DNA from: Planctomycetota bacterium
GTDB lineage: Bacteria > Planctomycetota > Phycisphaerae > Sedimentisphaerales > Anaerohalosphaeraceae
DNA: 5,037 nt
Direction of reading: 5' to 3'
Assembly: GCA_012519365.1 (NCBI GenBank)
Contig: JAAYQH010000101.1
Location: forward strand, 1 to 5,037
Below the pieces are notes generated by a model. The model was not told the origin of the DNA. It did not search any database and saw nothing but the letters and a program-made list of their open reading frames with translations. Positions 4,509-5,037 of the stretch are shown here, one piece after another. Both the position numbers and the translations under genes were made by a program. The first letter of the stretch is position 1. Each line of letters opens with the position of its first letter.

Positions 4509-5037
4509 ATGGAAACACCCAAAGAGGTACAATTTATCTTGGCCTCCGTCTCACCGCGACGGCAAGACCTGCTTCGTCAGGCCGGTTATCATTTTGCCGT
4601 TGAGCCGTCTTGCATCGATGAGAGGGCGTTTGAGCAGAATGCCTCTGATTCGCAGCAACTCAGTAAACAACTGGCGTTGGCCAAAGCCTTAGAGGTCGCT
4701 CGACGCTATCCTGAACAGGTTGTCGTAGGGGCCGATACGGTTGTCGATGCCGACGGCCGAATCATTGGCAAACCAGATGATGCCGCTCATGCTGAACAAA
4801 TCACCCGTTTGCTCTTTAACCGTCCGCATAAGGTCATCACCGGCGTAGCGGTGGTGTGCCGTGCCAAAGACGTTCAAATTGTCGAAGCCGACATTTCGAC
4901 CATTTATCCTCGCCCACTGACCGAACAGCAAATCGCCGCACATATTGCCTCGGGCAACTGGCAGGGCAAGGCAGGGGCTTACGGTATTCAGGAATCCGGC
5001 GACGAGTTTATTCTTCGTGTTGACGGCTCGTACACCA
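4509..5037 (+). CDS. maf: Maf-family nucleoside triphosphate pyrophosphatase, C-terminus beyond the window
   Basis: Maf proteins hydrolyse nucleoside triphosphates, especially modified or pyrimidine ones, to the monophosphate and pyrophosphate, and in some bacteria affect septum formation. The 176 visible residues cover most of the fold: FILASVSPRRQDLL (9-22, the substrate-binding SPRR loop), VVGADTVV (72-79, with the catalytic/metal-binding D76), IIGKPDD (85-91), HKVITGVAV (107-115), WQGKAGAYGIQ (151-161) and VDGSYT at the edge. KAGAYGIQ is the pattern of the E. coli YhdE branch (dTTP/UTP pyrophosphatase) and not of the YceF (m7GTP) branch, so pyrimidine triphosphates are the likelier substrate. 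The usual closing GLP motif and about 15-20 residues should lie outside. ATG 4509 is chosen because it places the ILAS strand near the N-terminus; no in-frame ATG occurs in the roughly 80 bases upstream. The gene diverges from the prepilin-like gene. Confidence 0.93.
   Translation, partial: METPKEVQFILASVSPRRQDLLRQAGYHFAVEPSCIDERAFEQNASDSQQLSKQLALAKALEVARRYPEQVVVGADTVVDADGRIIGKPDDAAHAEQITRLLFNRPHKVITGVAVVCRAKDVQIVEADISTIYPRPLTEQQIAAHIASGNWQGKAGAYGIQESGDEFILRVDGSYT

Noticed and set aside
4429..4692. Plus-strand open frame of 87 codons over the maf promoter and start
   Set aside because: It is in another frame from maf, which has unmistakable family motifs over the same bases.

Overview
The window looks like chromosomal DNA of a planctomycete or a close PVC relative, probably of the Phycisphaerae type. 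The best pointers are a prepilin-like protein that joins an FTLIELLVVIAIIALL N-terminus to an H-X9-DG motif near its C-terminus (an arrangement found mainly in Planctomycetota), and a DUF1844 protein beginning its conserved part with IDEDWKAQAQ. This is inference from protein families; no rRNA or other taxonomic marker is present.

Layout from left to right. (1) Positions 1-120 are one end of an insertion sequence, probably IS3 family, reading leftward out of the window: a terminal TGTCCCC end, a short leader and the first 12 codons of the transposase subunit orfA. (2) Just inside it, also on the minus strand, is a 93-residue two-helix membrane protein of unknown function; its stop codon lies 3 bp from the IS tip. 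(3) A 195-bp divergent intergenic region carries a plus-strand promoter placed so close to smpB that the mRNA should be leaderless. (4) A plus-strand run follows: smpB (tmRNA partner in ribosome rescue), a DUF1844 protein, trpC (tryptophan synthesis) and a TauE/SafE-type membrane transporter that overlaps trpC by 4 bp. A 21-bp tandem repeat separates the DUF1844 gene from trpC. (5) A convergent gap of about 94 bp leads to a minus-strand prepilin-like H-X9-DG protein. (6) A 334-bp AT-rich divergent region contains four copies of TGTGAA/TTCACA in a symmetric arrangement. (7) A maf-family nucleotide pyrophosphatase begins at 4509 and runs off the right edge, again with a -10-like box 8 bp before its ATG and no Shine-Dalgarno sequence.

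Most of the window is ordinary housekeeping sequence: translation quality control, amino-acid synthesis and nucleotide-pool or cell-division control, with no sign of a coherent new multi-gene system. The observations most worth following are the matching leaderless geometry of smpB and maf, the symmetric hexamers in the prepilin/maf intergenic region, the intergenic tandem repeat, and the IS insertion at the end of the small membrane-protein gene.
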